Positions 49,997-60,667 of a stretch of 64,000 bases of DNA are shown in pieces. This DNA is from an uncultured Prevotella sp. (lineage in GTDB: Bacteria; Bacteroidota; Bacteroidia; Bacteroidales; Bacteroidaceae), in NCBI GenBank assembly GCA_905235835.1, contig CAJONQ010000002.1, forward strand, positions 1 to 64,000, written 5' to 3'. The position numbers and the translations under genes are program-made. A model generated the notes under the pieces. It saw only the letters and a list, made by a program, of their open reading frames with translations, made no database searches and had not been told where the DNA came from. How positions within the stretch are numbered: the stretch's first letter is position 1; the number at the start of each line of letters is the position of its first letter.

Positions 49997-50477
49997 GTTG
50001 CTGACGATGGGGTGCTGGCTGGCTGCCACCCATGCTTTGGGGCAGACGTTTGCCCTGGAGCAGAAGAATGACACGCTATCGTTCCTGACACTGAGGACTG
50101 ACTCCACCTTCGACCAATGGAGACTACCCTACCCCGTTTACCAGTTCTGCACGGGGGATGTGGATGGTGACGGCAGTATCGATGCGATGGTGGGTGTGGT
50201 GAAAAGCACTCGCTACTACAAAGAGAAAGGGCGGAGGCTCTTTATCTTCAAGAACTACAAGGGCTTTGTGCGTCCCCTCTGGCTTGGTTCCAAATTGGGA
50301 GGAATCTTAGAGGACTTCCGTTTCAAGGACGGACTCATCAGAAGTCTCGAGCGTACCACTGACGGAAAATATGTGGTGGCGGAATACCGCTGGGCGCATT
50401 TCGGCATGGGCTTTGAACGGTTCCTCGCTAAGAATGTAACAAGAGAAGAAGCAATAGATATTTTCAATCAAGACTAA
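49980..50477 (+). CDS. hypothetical secreted protein (start may be 50007)
   Basis: signal peptide-like start; CTGDVDGDGSIDAMVGV. Confidence 0.6.
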   Translation: MRVESWLLTMGCWLAATHALGQTFALEQKNDTLSFLTLRTDSTFDQWRLPYPVYQFCTGDVDGDGSIDAMVGVVKSTRYYKEKGRRLFIFKNYKGFVRPLWLGSKLGGILEDFRFKDGLIRSLERTTDGKYVVAEYRWAHFGMGFERFLAKNVTREEAIDIFNQD

Positions 50478-50487
50478 ATAAACCATT

Positions 50488-52883
50488 TTGCCTATGAAAA
50501 AGTTATTATTGACCTTGATGGGCGTCGCTGTCGCATGGACAGTAAACGCACAGAAGGAATCCCGCCCTGTCATCATCCCTGGCAAGGCACACATCGACGT
50601 GGAGCAACTCAACAAGAAACTGCCCCTCGACATTGACGTGAACAGTCTTTCCATCGCAGAGACCCGTGTCCTCCGTAATGCTGTCTCCGCACGACAAGGC
50701 TATTGTTTTATGAGCGGAGACCTGCGTGGTCTCTTTGGAGCCACCTCCTGGTATAACCAGAAAATGGAGGACCGCTTCTGGAAAGAGGAGGAAGGAAAGG
50801 CGACACCTATTAAATATACTGTCGCTGAACAGAAATTCATCCAGAAGTTGAAAGCCCATGAGGACCAGTTGAAGGCAAAGAACGATATCGCTCCTGCCGG
50901 CATGACGGTTAATATGGACAATATCATCAACCCCTATCAGTTGGAGAACTTCGACCAGCGTCTTTATAACGCCATCGGCAAGAACGGCTTCGCCATCGTG
51001 CCAGGCACAGAAGACCAGCTCTTCAATGTCTATGAGCGTAATGACTATCACCAGTTCCCCAGTTTTGTGACTACCGACCTCTACCTGCAGGCTTTCCACA
51101 TGTTCTTCGACTGTCTGCTGAAAGAGACGGAGGAACAGAAGTTCTCACCCATGGTGACTGACTTCGTCAAGCAGAACTATGACCTGATGATGCAACAGGC
51201 AGCCACTGCCAACGATGCGAAAATCAAGGCGGCAGCGGAGCATAACGCTGCCTACTATGCTATCGCTTATGCCCTGAACACAGGAAAAATACTGCCTGTC
51301 GCCGCTTCCTATACGAATCTGGTGAAGGAGGAGATTGACCACGTACACAAAGCCGAGACACAGTATTCTGAGTTCTTAGGGTATGTCCCTCAGAAGAAAA
51401 TGCCGATGTTCATCTACAACATCTACCGCCCTCGTGGTCACTATACCCGCAACGAGACACTGAAACGTTATTTCTGTGCGATGATGTGGTTGCAGAACGC
51501 ACCCTTCGGTGCTGATATAGACGACCAGTTGCAGCAGGCTTTGCTGTTGGCTCAGACCATTGGCAGCAACGCTAAGTTGACGAAGTTGTACAACGACCTG
51601 ACTGCTCCTATCACCTATCTGATGGGTATGCCTGACGATGTCAGCATCCTGCAAGTATATGGTGAGATCCAGAAGAGTGGCAGTACACTGAGTGAACTGG
51701 TTAATGACAAAAAGAAATTCGAGGCTATCCGCACTGCCTTGGTGGAACTGTCGAAGAAACAGTCTCGCATCAAACCTAAGTTCCAAGTCTCCAGTCCGTT
51801 TAAGATCTGTCTGATGCCTCAGCGTTATTTCCCAGACAATGAGGTATTACAGGAGATGGTCGACTATGAGAGCAAACCGACGCTCCGTGATGTTCCCAAG
51901 GGTCTCGACGTACTTGCCTCTATGGGAGTGTCCGCTGCGGAGCGTATCCTTATCCAGGAACTCAAGGAACAGCAGAAGTGGAACAAATACACCAGCAACC
52001 TGGAGCGTATGAAGACCCGCATGGGAGAGATTGACTGGAAGCAGACGGTGGCTAACCAATGGATTGCCTCGCTGAAGGATGTCACCAGCAAGGACGCTAA
52101 GTATCCGAAGTTCATGTTGTCACCCCAATGGGATAAGAAAAACCTGAACACGGCACTTGCCTCATGGGCAAGCACGATGCCATCCTGTATGCTAAGCAAC
52201 CCATGGGTGCTGAATGTGGTGGTGCCGGTCCCCCCGAGCCCTACACCAAGGGTTATGTAGAGCCGAATATCGCCTACTGGACAAAGGCTATCGAACTGAT
52301 CGATGCCACCATGAACGTGCTGAAACGCTTCGATCTCGTCACTGAGAAAGCGACGACAGCCTCAACAGACCTGCGTGAGCAAGCCGAGTTCCTGCTGAAC
52401 TGCAGTAAGAAAGAACTTGCCGGCAAGAAGTTGACAGAACAGGAACACCGCCAGATAGAGGCTATCGGTGCTGCCTTTGAGAATATCTCCCTGAACCTCG
52501 TCAAGGAGCCCGACCAGTACTTGATGGGATGGAGCGATGTGAACGGTGCCGACAAGAAGATTGCCGTAGTTGCCGATGTCTATACCGCTAATGCCGGCAA
52601 CAACCCCAACAAGTCGGTCCTCTATGAGGCAGTAGGTCCTGCCCATGAGATCTACGTGGTGGTAGAGATAGATGGGTACCTCTATCTGACCCGTGGCGCC
52701 GTCTTCTCTTATCGTGAGTTCCAGGAGGATATCGCTGCTCCACGCACGACAGATGAGGAGTGGCAGCAGAACTTAGAGACAGAGCCCGACAAGGGTATTC
52801 CTGACTGGATGAAGGAAATCATGGTTCCCCTGAAAGGAAAGAGTCTCGACAACGAGCATGTCTTCTACAGCTCAGGATGCTAA
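50488..52883 (+). pseudogene. DUF3160-like secreted protein, frameshifted
   Basis: ORFs 50488-52260 and 52164-52883 continue one protein (LNTALASWAS / KHDAILYAKQPMGAECGG) across a frame change near 52165-52175. Confidence 0.75.
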
Positions 52884-53764
52884 GCAGTCTGCTCTTCGCC
52901 ATGCTGATGGCAAGTGACACACTGTCCATCACCTTTACTGGCGACTTACTACTCGACCGCGGTGTTCGACAATACGTGGAACACCGCGGTATCGACTATG
53001 TCTTCTCCCCTTTCGTGGACTCCGTCTTCCAAAGCAGTGACCTCGTCGTCGCTAACCTGGAATGCCCTGCCACGAAGATCAAACAACCTGCCTATAAGCT
53101 GTTTATCTTCCGGGCGGAGCCGGAATGGTTGCCTGCGCTGAAAGCACATGGTATCACCCATCTGAACCTTGCCAACAACCATAGTGTCGACCAAGGCAGA
53201 AGAGGTCTTGCCGATACGAAGAAGAATATCGAGGAGGCTGGTATGATACCAGTAGGCGCTGGTGATAATATGCAAGAGGCTTCCCGTCCCGTCTTGCTGG
53301 CTTCCGCGCCACGGAGGGTCTATCTGTTGACCTCGTTGCAGATGCCTTTGGAGAATTTCTCCTATCTGCCTGAAAAGACATCGGTCAGTCATGAGGACTT
53401 CGATTCCTTGTTAGTAAAGGTGCATCAACTAAAAGACGAAGACCCACACTGTTATGTCATCGTCTCCTTGCATTGGGGAGGTGAGCACACCCTGCAACCA
53501 GTACCCCAGCAATGCCAACAGGCTCATCAACTGGTCGATGCTGGTGCCGATGCCCTCATCTGCCATCATACCCATACCCTCCAAACTATCGAGCAATACA
53601 AAGGGAGACCTATCTACTATAGTATCGGCAACTTTATCTTCGACCAGCAAAAGCCCATCAACACGAAGGCTTGTATGGTGAAGGTCACTATTACGAAAGA
53701 ATCGTCCCATGTGGAGACGATTCCTATAGAGATTAGAAAGTGTGTACCCTGTCGGGGAAACTAA
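52877..53764 (+). CDS. CapA family protein (metallophosphatase fold)
   Basis: ITFTGDLLLDRGVRQYVE, LANNHSVDQG, VSLHWGGEHT motifs. Confidence 0.9.
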   Translation: MLSSLLFAMLMASDTLSITFTGDLLLDRGVRQYVEHRGIDYVFSPFVDSVFQSSDLVVANLECPATKIKQPAYKLFIFRAEPEWLPALKAHGITHLNLANNHSVDQGRRGLADTKKNIEEAGMIPVGAGDNMQEASRPVLLASAPRRVYLLTSLQMPLENFSYLPEKTSVSHEDFDSLLVKVHQLKDEDPHCYVIVSLHWGGEHTLQPVPQQCQQAHQLVDAGADALICHHTHTLQTIEQYKGRPIYYSIGNFIFDQQKPINTKACMVKVTITKESSHVETIPIEIRKCVPCRGN

Positions 53765-54585
53765 AAACTATTCAGCCAAGCCTTCAACTCCAGCATCATC
53801 TCAAAATGATAGGTAAACGACTGCAGACTGCCAAAGCCATGACCGCCTGAAGGGTAGATATGTAATGTCGCTGGAATATTATGCTGGTACAGCTCCTCAT
53901 AATAACTGATACTGTTAATAGGAGAGACCACCTTGTCATCATGGGCTAAAACAATAAAGGCACGAGGAGTGGAACCGCTGACATGTTGCTCGTTACAGAA
54001 CTCATTCAACAACTTACGCTTGGGTTTCTTACCCAACAAGTTCTCCCGGGACCCTTTATGGGTAGTTCCCTGCTCCATCGTGATTACTGGATAGAACAAT
54101 ATCTGAAAGTCTGGTGCCGCATCACCTTTGGAATGGGTGGCTACGGTAGAGGCAAGATGTCCACCGGCAGAGAATCCCATGATACCCACCTGACGTGGGT
54201 TAATATCCCATGTCGCTGACATCCTGCGTACCAGTCGCATCGCTTCCTCAGCATCCTCCAAAGGAACTTTCCATACACCATGGGGCATACGATATTTCAG
54301 GACAATGACGGCAATACCCATGCCATTGAAGAATGGTGCCCATGAGGTTCCTTCTTTCTCAAAGGCAAGATGTTGGTAACCACCTCCAGGACAAATAACA
54401 ACCGCCCGCCCTGTCGCCACGCTCTTCGAAGGTAGATAGACGGTCACCTTTGCTAAATCATTGGGATCACCATTGGATGTCTGAGGACCTGAAGGCCACA
54501 AATCCATTTCTATCCCTTTCTGCGCATTTGCCAATGCGGAAACAAAAAGCAATACGCCAATTAATAGAGTCTTCTGTATTTTCAT
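53761..54585 (-). CDS. alpha/beta hydrolase (esterase, acetyl xylan esterase-like)
   Basis: VVICPGGGYQHLA, GIMGFSAGGHLAST, SGGHGFG motifs. Confidence 0.87.
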   Translation of the reverse strand: MKIQKTLLIGVLLFVSALANAQKGIEMDLWPSGPQTSNGDPNDLAKVTVYLPSKSVATGRAVVICPGGGYQHLAFEKEGTSWAPFFNGMGIAVIVLKYRMPHGVWKVPLEDAEEAMRLVRRMSATWDINPRQVGIMGFSAGGHLASTVATHSKGDAAPDFQILFYPVITMEQGTTHKGSRENLLGKKPKRKLLNEFCNEQHVSGSTPRAFIVLAHDDKVVSPINSISYYEELYQHNIPATLHIYPSGGHGFGSLQSFTYHFEMMLELKAWLNSF

Positions 54586-54659
54586 AATTTCTTACCTTTG
54601 TCGCTTGCAAAGATAACGATTTTTTGTATCTTTGCACCAAATTAGAACTAAAACTTTAA

Positions 54660-56123
54660 ATGATGTACAAACGTATTCTAACATTGACTGCTCTTGCTAT
54701 ACTCACATGGGGTGTACAGGCTAAAGTAAAATTGTCACATCTTGTGGGTGACAATATGGTTATTCAACAACAAACAGATGTCCGCCTATGGGGATGGGCT
54801 AAACCAAACAGCACAGTAACGGCTACCACATCATGGAGTCAAGAGAAAAGTACGACGAAGGCTGGTAAGGATGGACAGTTCCTGGTAACCGTGAAGTCTC
54901 CCAAGGCATCCTACACCCCACTGAGCATTACCTTCAATGATGGTGATGGAGCTATTACTATTAATAATGTACTCGCAGGCGAGGTTTGGGTCTGTGCCGG
55001 ACAGTCGAACATGGAGATGCCTGTCAAGGGTTTTGGCATGTGCCCTGTCAAGGATTACAACCACCACGTACTGGATGCAGTCAACTCCAAAGGCGTACGC
55101 AGCATCAAGATTCCCAGTGTGATGAGTGCCAAACCCCTGAACGATGCGCAGTGCGAGTGGCGTGTCTGCAGTCCGAAGACGGTGAGTGAGTTCTCTGCCA
55201 CTGGTTATTTCTTTGCCCGTCTGTTGAGCCGTACACTGGATATGCCGGTAGGTATCATCGAGGCAAACAAGGGAGGATCCCGTGTAGAGAGTTGGCTGAC
55301 CAAGGAGAACTTGGAGAAATACACCAACGACCCTACTGACTCCGTGGAGATTTGCAAGAAATGGGCACAATGGGACTATCACCGTTCTTTACTTTGGGGT
55401 AACGGTACCTTCAATCCCATTCTGAAAGCCACCGTCAAAGGTATCCTTTATTATCAAGGTTGTTCTAACGTAGGAGACCCTGGTGACCAGTACTCACAAC
55501 GTATGAAACTGCTGGTGGACCAATGGCGTTCTCAATTCGGACTGGGTGAGATTCCTTTCTATTTCGTACAAATTGCACCTTATGCTTATGATGATAATAA
55601 CGTGAATGGTATCAGTGGAGCTTTGTTGCGTGAGCAACAGTTTAAGGCAAGTCAGATCATACCCAATAGTTCATTGGTTTGTATCAACGACCTTGTTTAT
55701 CCTTATGAGACCACACAAATCCATCCTGCCCAGAAGCAACAGGTAGGTGAGCGTCTCGCCTTCACCGCACTGAATCGTGACTATGGCTATGAGACCATCC
55801 AGTATAAGAGCTCGTCTTATAAAGATATGACGATTCAGAATGACACCATTCTTATTCACTTGCAGGACAACTACTGGTGTGACGCTCCTTTCGAGCAGAT
55901 GAAAGGCTTTGAGATTGCTGGCGATGACAAAGTCTTCTATCCTGCCGAGGCAAAACATTTCTGGCGACCCGGTGGCGGCTACTGGGACGAGGCGATTATT
56001 GTCACCTCACCCAAGGTGAAGAAACCTGTTGCCGTACGTTACTGTTTTAAGAATTTCCAGATTGGTAATGTGAAGAATGGCGGTAACCTGCCATTGTTCC
56101 CCTTCAGAACAGATCAATGGTAA
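54660..56123 (+). CDS. sialate O-acetylesterase family
   Basis: VWVCAGQSNMEMPVKGFG, GILYYQGCSNVGDP motifs. Confidence 0.9.
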   Translation: MMYKRILTLTALAILTWGVQAKVKLSHLVGDNMVIQQQTDVRLWGWAKPNSTVTATTSWSQEKSTTKAGKDGQFLVTVKSPKASYTPLSITFNDGDGAITINNVLAGEVWVCAGQSNMEMPVKGFGMCPVKDYNHHVLDAVNSKGVRSIKIPSVMSAKPLNDAQCEWRVCSPKTVSEFSATGYFFARLLSRTLDMPVGIIEANKGGSRVESWLTKENLEKYTNDPTDSVEICKKWAQWDYHRSLLWGNGTFNPILKATVKGILYYQGCSNVGDPGDQYSQRMKLLVDQWRSQFGLGEIPFYFVQIAPYAYDDNNVNGISGALLREQQFKASQIIPNSSLVCINDLVYPYETTQIHPAQKQQVGERLAFTALNRDYGYETIQYKSSSYKDMTIQNDTILIHLQDNYWCDAPFEQMKGFEIAGDDKVFYPAEAKHFWRPGGGYWDEAIIVTSPKVKKPVAVRYCFKNFQIGNVKNGGNLPLFPFRTDQW

Positions 56124-56650
56124 TGGAACATCCTTTAGAGAAATTTACTTACTGCCCAGTCTGTGGCAGTAAGCATTTTGTTATCCATAACTTCAAGAGC
56201 AAACAGTGTCAGGACTGCGGCTTTACTTATTATGCTAACCCCTGTGCTGCCACCGCTGCCTTCATCATCAACGACAAACAGGAAATGTTAGTTGTCCGTA
56301 GGGCGAAGGAGCCGGCAAAGGGGACACTCGACCTACCCGGTGGCTTTGTAGATATGTATGAGACGGCAGAGGAGGGCATGCGCCGTGAGATCAAGGAAGA
56401 GACGGGCTTGGAGGTTGACAAAATAGAATATCTCTTCTCCAGTCCTAATGTCTATATGTACAGCGGATTAGGGGTCCACACCATTGACATGGATTATTTA
56501 GTACATGTAGGTAACGATTGTGAAGTAAAGGCTGATGACGATGCCGCTGAGTGTATCTGGATTCCTATTGCAGACATCCATCCAGAGGAATTCGGACTAC
56601 TCAGTATTCGCCATGCTGTTGAAAAGTTTATAGCTCAATATCACAAATAG
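56117..56650 (+). CDS. NUDIX hydrolase with N-terminal zinc ribbon
   Basis: CPVCGSKHF...CQDCGFTYY; GGFVDMYETAEEGMRREIKEETGL Nudix box. Confidence 0.93.
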   Translation: MVMEHPLEKFTYCPVCGSKHFVIHNFKSKQCQDCGFTYYANPCAATAAFIINDKQEMLVVRRAKEPAKGTLDLPGGFVDMYETAEEGMRREIKEETGLEVDKIEYLFSSPNVYMYSGLGVHTIDMDYLVHVGNDCEVKADDDAAECIWIPIADIHPEEFGLLSIRHAVEKFIAQYHK

Positions 56651-56750
56651 ATTCACGACAAAGTTCATCAAATTCTGTTATTTTCTGTTGCAAACCAATG
56701 ATATATCTTTGAAAATGAGTATCTTTGCACCGTATTAATACAATAACATT

Positions 56751-57467
56751 ATGAAAATAGCATTAATCGGCTATGGTAAAATGGGTAAGATGATAGAGCA
56801 GATTGCCCTTGACCGTGGTCATGAGATTGTGAGTATCATCGACATCGATAATCAGGAAGATTTCGACAGTGAGGCATTTAAAAGTGCTGATGTAGCCATC
56901 GAGTTTACCGCCCCACAGGCTGCGTTTGGCAACTATCTGCGTGCCTTTAAACACAACGTAAAAGTGGTTTCTGGTTCTACTGGCTGGATGAAGGAGCATG
57001 GGGATGAGGTGCGTCGAATGTGTTCTGAGGAAGGACAGACCCTCTTCTGGGCTTCCAACTTCAGCATTGGTGTTGCCATCTTCTCTGCTGTCAACCGTTA
57101 TCTGGCAAAGATCATGAACCAGTTCCCACAATATGACGTGGAGTTAGAGGAGACCCACCATGTTCATAAACTCGACCACCCCAGTGGTACGGCAATCACC
57201 CTCGCAGAAGAGATTGTTGCCAACCTTGACCGTAAAGAGGGATGGGCAGAAGAGACTACCGATCCTAAACTGCTGCGTGTTGACGATATCCGTCGTGGGG
57301 AGGTTCCTGGCATCCATACCATCCGTTATGACTCTGATGCCGACCTGATTACTATCAGTCACGATGCCCATAGCCGAAAAGGCTTTGCGCTGGGTGCTGT
57401 ACTCGCTGCAGAATTTACCAAAGAGCATAAGGGACTGCTCACCATCAGTGATATGTTTAAATTCTGA
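56751..57467 (+). CDS. dapB: 4-hydroxy-tetrahydrodipicolinate reductase
   Basis: MKIALIGYGKMGKMIEQ, ELEETHHVHKLDHPSGTA. Confidence 0.95.
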   Translation: MKIALIGYGKMGKMIEQIALDRGHEIVSIIDIDNQEDFDSEAFKSADVAIEFTAPQAAFGNYLRAFKHNVKVVSGSTGWMKEHGDEVRRMCSEEGQTLFWASNFSIGVAIFSAVNRYLAKIMNQFPQYDVELEETHHVHKLDHPSGTAITLAEEIVANLDRKEGWAEETTDPKLLRVDDIRRGEVPGIHTIRYDSDADLITISHDAHSRKGFALGAVLAAEFTKEHKGLLTISDMFKF

Positions 57468-57493
57468 GTAATCTGAATAATCTGAGAATAATG
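57463..57493. repeat. 9-bp array spanning the dapB stop to the lepB start
   Basis: TCTGAGTAA TCTGAATAA TCTGAGAAT AATG. Confidence 0.8.
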
Positions 57494-58918
57494 GAAAAAA
57501 AGAAGAAACTGAATATGAAGGTCCAATGGACCAAATTCATCATTGTTTTAGTTGTATACCTCTTATTCCTCTACTGGGTGAAGTCTTGGTGGGGATTGCT
57601 GGTAGTACCATTTATCTATGATGTATATATCACCAAGAAAATCCGTTGGCAGTGGTGGAAGGACGCAGAAGGTCCTATCAAGTTTGTGATGTCATGGGTC
57701 GATGCTTTGGTCTTTGCCCTTGTTGCCGTCTATTTCATCAACCTGTTCTTCTTCCAGAATTATGTGATTCCATCCTCATCTCTGGAGAAATCACTACTGA
57801 CTGGTGACTATCTGTTTGTATCGAAGGTAAGCTATGGTCCACGTATCCCTGAGACACCACTGACGATGCCCCTGACGCAGCATACCCTACCTCTGTTCCA
57901 ATGTAAGAGTTATATCGAGTGGCCCCATTGGGACTACCGTCGTGTAAAGGGACTTGGCAAAGTGGAGTTGAATGATATCGTGGTATTCAACTATCCTGCT
58001 GGTGATACGCTCTGTAGTGCTCCACAGTATCAGCCCTACGATTTCTATCAGATGTGTTATTCGCTGGGATATCAGATGTATCCACAACGTCCTAATCCTG
58101 ACTCGCTCACTGTGGAACAACGTAGACAGTACTTTGATTTCATCTATCAGTCTGGTCGCAGTGAGATTGTACGCAATCAAGCAGAGTATGGATTGATAGA
58201 CACCCGTCCTACTGATCGTCGTGAGAACTATGTGAAGCGTTGTGTGGGATTGCCCGGGCAGACATTACAGATAAAAGACCACATCATCTATCTCGATGGC
58301 AAGGCTAATAAGGAACCGGATAATGTACAATATACTTATAAGGTAAAACTCCGTGAGCGTCTGGATGATGATGTCATGAAAGACTTAGGCATCACCATGG
58401 AGGATCTTACTTCTCTGAATACGGCTGGCTATATGCCATTGACCAAGTATGCCGTATCAGAACTGAAACGCCGTGGACTAGTGGAGAGCATAGAGCTGAA
58501 TACTGATGCCAGCGATCTGGACATCTATCCCCTCAACGGCAATTTGCACTGGACACGTGACAACTACGGTCCTGTCTGGATTCCTGCCAAAGGGAAGAGC
58601 ATCCAACTGACGATGGACAATCTACCTATTTATGAGCGTTGTATCCGAACCTATGAGGGCAACACATTAGAGATCAAGGACGGCAAGATTCTGATTAACG
58701 GTAAGGAGTCTGCCTCTTACACCTTCAAACTCGATTACTATTGGATGATGGGTGACAACCGTCATAACTCTCTCGACTCCCGCTACTGGGGCTTTGTACC
58801 AGAGGACCATATTGTGGGTAAGCCCATCTTTATCTGGTGGAGCAGTGACCCTGACAGACACGGTTTCTCTGGTATCCGTTGGAACCGCTTGTTCCGCTTT
58901 GTAGACAATATCAAATAG
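57491..58918 (+). CDS. lepB: signal peptidase I
   Basis: IPSSSLEKSLLTGDYLFVSKVSYG, NYVKRCVGLPGQ, MMGDNRHNSLDSRYWG. Confidence 0.93.
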   Translation: MEKKKKLNMKVQWTKFIIVLVVYLLFLYWVKSWWGLLVVPFIYDVYITKKIRWQWWKDAEGPIKFVMSWVDALVFALVAVYFINLFFFQNYVIPSSSLEKSLLTGDYLFVSKVSYGPRIPETPLTMPLTQHTLPLFQCKSYIEWPHWDYRRVKGLGKVELNDIVVFNYPAGDTLCSAPQYQPYDFYQMCYSLGYQMYPQRPNPDSLTVEQRRQYFDFIYQSGRSEIVRNQAEYGLIDTRPTDRRENYVKRCVGLPGQTLQIKDHIIYLDGKANKEPDNVQYTYKVKLRERLDDDVMKDLGITMEDLTSLNTAGYMPLTKYAVSELKRRGLVESIELNTDASDLDIYPLNGNLHWTRDNYGPVWIPAKGKSIQLTMDNLPIYERCIRTYEGNTLEIKDGKILINGKESASYTFKLDYYWMMGDNRHNSLDSRYWGFVPEDHIVGKPIFIWWSSDPDRHGFSGIRWNRLFRFVDNIK

Positions 58919-58923
58919 CAGTA

Positions 58924-59457
58924 ATGTCAAACTGGCTGAAGTTCGTGATAGCATTCGCATCGGCGTTTGTATTGATGCTTGCTTTCCGTGCTTTGGCTTT
59001 CTCTGTCTATACTGTGGAGGGTAAGGGACTACAACCTGTCTATATCAGTGGTGACCGTCTTTTGGTAAATCGATGGAGCTATGGTTTACGGGTGGATGGG
59101 AATGGAATGTTACCCTATAGCCGGATGCTCCGTAAACCAGTCAACAAAGGTGACATTGTTGTCTTTGACATACCAGGCGACTCTATCTCTGGTGAGTTTG
59201 TCGCTCGTTGTAAAGCGGTTCCCGGTGACACCATCCGATTGAAAGAGGGATTAGTGGTGATTCCCGGAATCAAGGATTGTGCTGATGCCGATTATTATTG
59301 GCTGGAATCCATTCACCCCAAGAACCCCGCTGACTCACGCCATCTTGGCTTTATCTCCGAGCGAAACATCATCGGAAGGGTTGTCAGTATTCTATATAGT
59401 CATGATGACAGCAAGAATTTCTTAGAGGGCTATCGCAAGGAAAGGATGTTCCAATGA
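58924..59457 (+). CDS. S26 signal peptidase-like protein lacking the canonical Ser nucleophile
   Basis: VEGKGLQPVYISGDRLLVNRWSYGLR in place of (S)SSMxPTL; CKAVPGDTIRL retained. Confidence 0.75.
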   Translation: MSNWLKFVIAFASAFVLMLAFRALAFSVYTVEGKGLQPVYISGDRLLVNRWSYGLRVDGNGMLPYSRMLRKPVNKGDIVVFDIPGDSISGEFVARCKAVPGDTIRLKEGLVVIPGIKDCADADYYWLESIHPKNPADSRHLGFISERNIIGRVVSILYSHDDSKNFLEGYRKERMFQ

Positions 59458-60053
59458 CTACAGCTGTCTTGCAAACCACCTATTTCGGACCTGTCCAGTG
59501 GTATCAGAAACTGGCTCGATATGACCTTTCTGTTATCGAGCAATATGATTCTTATCAAAAACAGACCTACCGTAACCGGTGTGTGATTGCTACTGCTAAC
59601 GGACTACAGGCATTGACCGTCCCTGTGGAACATCTTGCCGATAAGATGGTGGTGAAGGATTTACGGATCAGCGACCATAACCAATGGCGACGAATCCATT
59701 GGAACGCACTGCAAAGTGCTTATAGTGAGAGTCCTTTCTTTGAGTATTATGCAGACGACCTACACCCCTTCTTCGAAAAGAGATATGCGTTTCTGATTGA
59801 TTTTAACGAGGCTATCCGCCAAACCATTTGCGAATTGATAGATCTCCACCCTCATGTGGAATATACCAAAGATTATCTGCCTGCGGACAACGACTTTCGG
59901 GATATCATCCAAGCAAAACACCCACAACCTGACCCTTCCTTTATAGTAAAGCCCTACTGGCAGGTGTTCCAACATCGGTATGGCTTTCAACCCAACCTCT
60001 CCATCCTCGACCTCCTCTTCTGTATGGGACCTGAGTCCGTTTTTTATCTTTAA
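59454..60053 (+). CDS. WbqC family protein
   Basis: TTYFGPVQWYQKLA, NRCVIATANGLQALTVPV. Confidence 0.9.
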   Translation: MTTAVLQTTYFGPVQWYQKLARYDLSVIEQYDSYQKQTYRNRCVIATANGLQALTVPVEHLADKMVVKDLRISDHNQWRRIHWNALQSAYSESPFFEYYADDLHPFFEKRYAFLIDFNEAIRQTICELIDLHPHVEYTKDYLPADNDFRDIIQAKHPQPDPSFIVKPYWQVFQHRYGFQPNLSILDLLFCMGPESVFYL

Positions 60054-60667
60054 GAGTTCGTTGGGGAGAAGAATAGTGTCCAACGATAGAGGTTACATCC
60101 CACAAAATTACCAAGCACTTCTGAGAGATATACAATCAACACGTCTGTCTGTAATACTTGCTGAGACGGAGATACTAAGAAATAGAAAGCATCTGCAATA
60201 CTATGAGCAAAACCACAGAGGATAAAGACCGGGACACCAAATATCAAGGGTAACATCTTTCCCTTTCGGGCAAACTCTACAGCAGTTGTCATAATAAAGC
60301 CACATCCTATAGCGAGAAGAAAACAGGCAAATGGTCCTTTTGCCAATCGCCCTGCCAGAATCTTTGAGGCAGGCTCTATACAATCAGGTTGTGCATAGGC
60401 AATGAGCCATGCGGAAAGCAGACAGCCGATGATATTACCTATTAATACCATCAGAAGCATCGACCAGTCACCCTGTCGACGAATAAAACCTGCTGTACCT
60501 GTATATAGTTTCAAACCATAATAGACGACTGTCGTCAGTCCGAAAGCAAATAATACGGCACCTGCCACACCACCAACCCTCAGGTTTACCACACAACCAA
60601 TAGAGATACAAATACCTGCCAAAATAGATAACGGCAGGATATCTCTGAATAATTCTATTTTCTTCAT
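60050..60667 (-). CDS. formate/nitrite transporter family protein, short form
   Basis: polytopic; LAKGPFACFLLAIGCGFIMTTAV, GFAHSIADAFYF. Confidence 0.75.
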   Translation of the reverse strand: MKKIELFRDILPLSILAGICISIGCVVNLRVGGVAGAVLFAFGLTTVVYYGLKLYTGTAGFIRRQGDWSMLLMVLIGNIIGCLLSAWLIAYAQPDCIEPASKILAGRLAKGPFACFLLAIGCGFIMTTAVEFARKGKMLPLIFGVPVFILCGFAHSIADAFYFLVSPSQQVLQTDVLIVYLSEVLGNFVGCNLYRWTLFFSPTNS

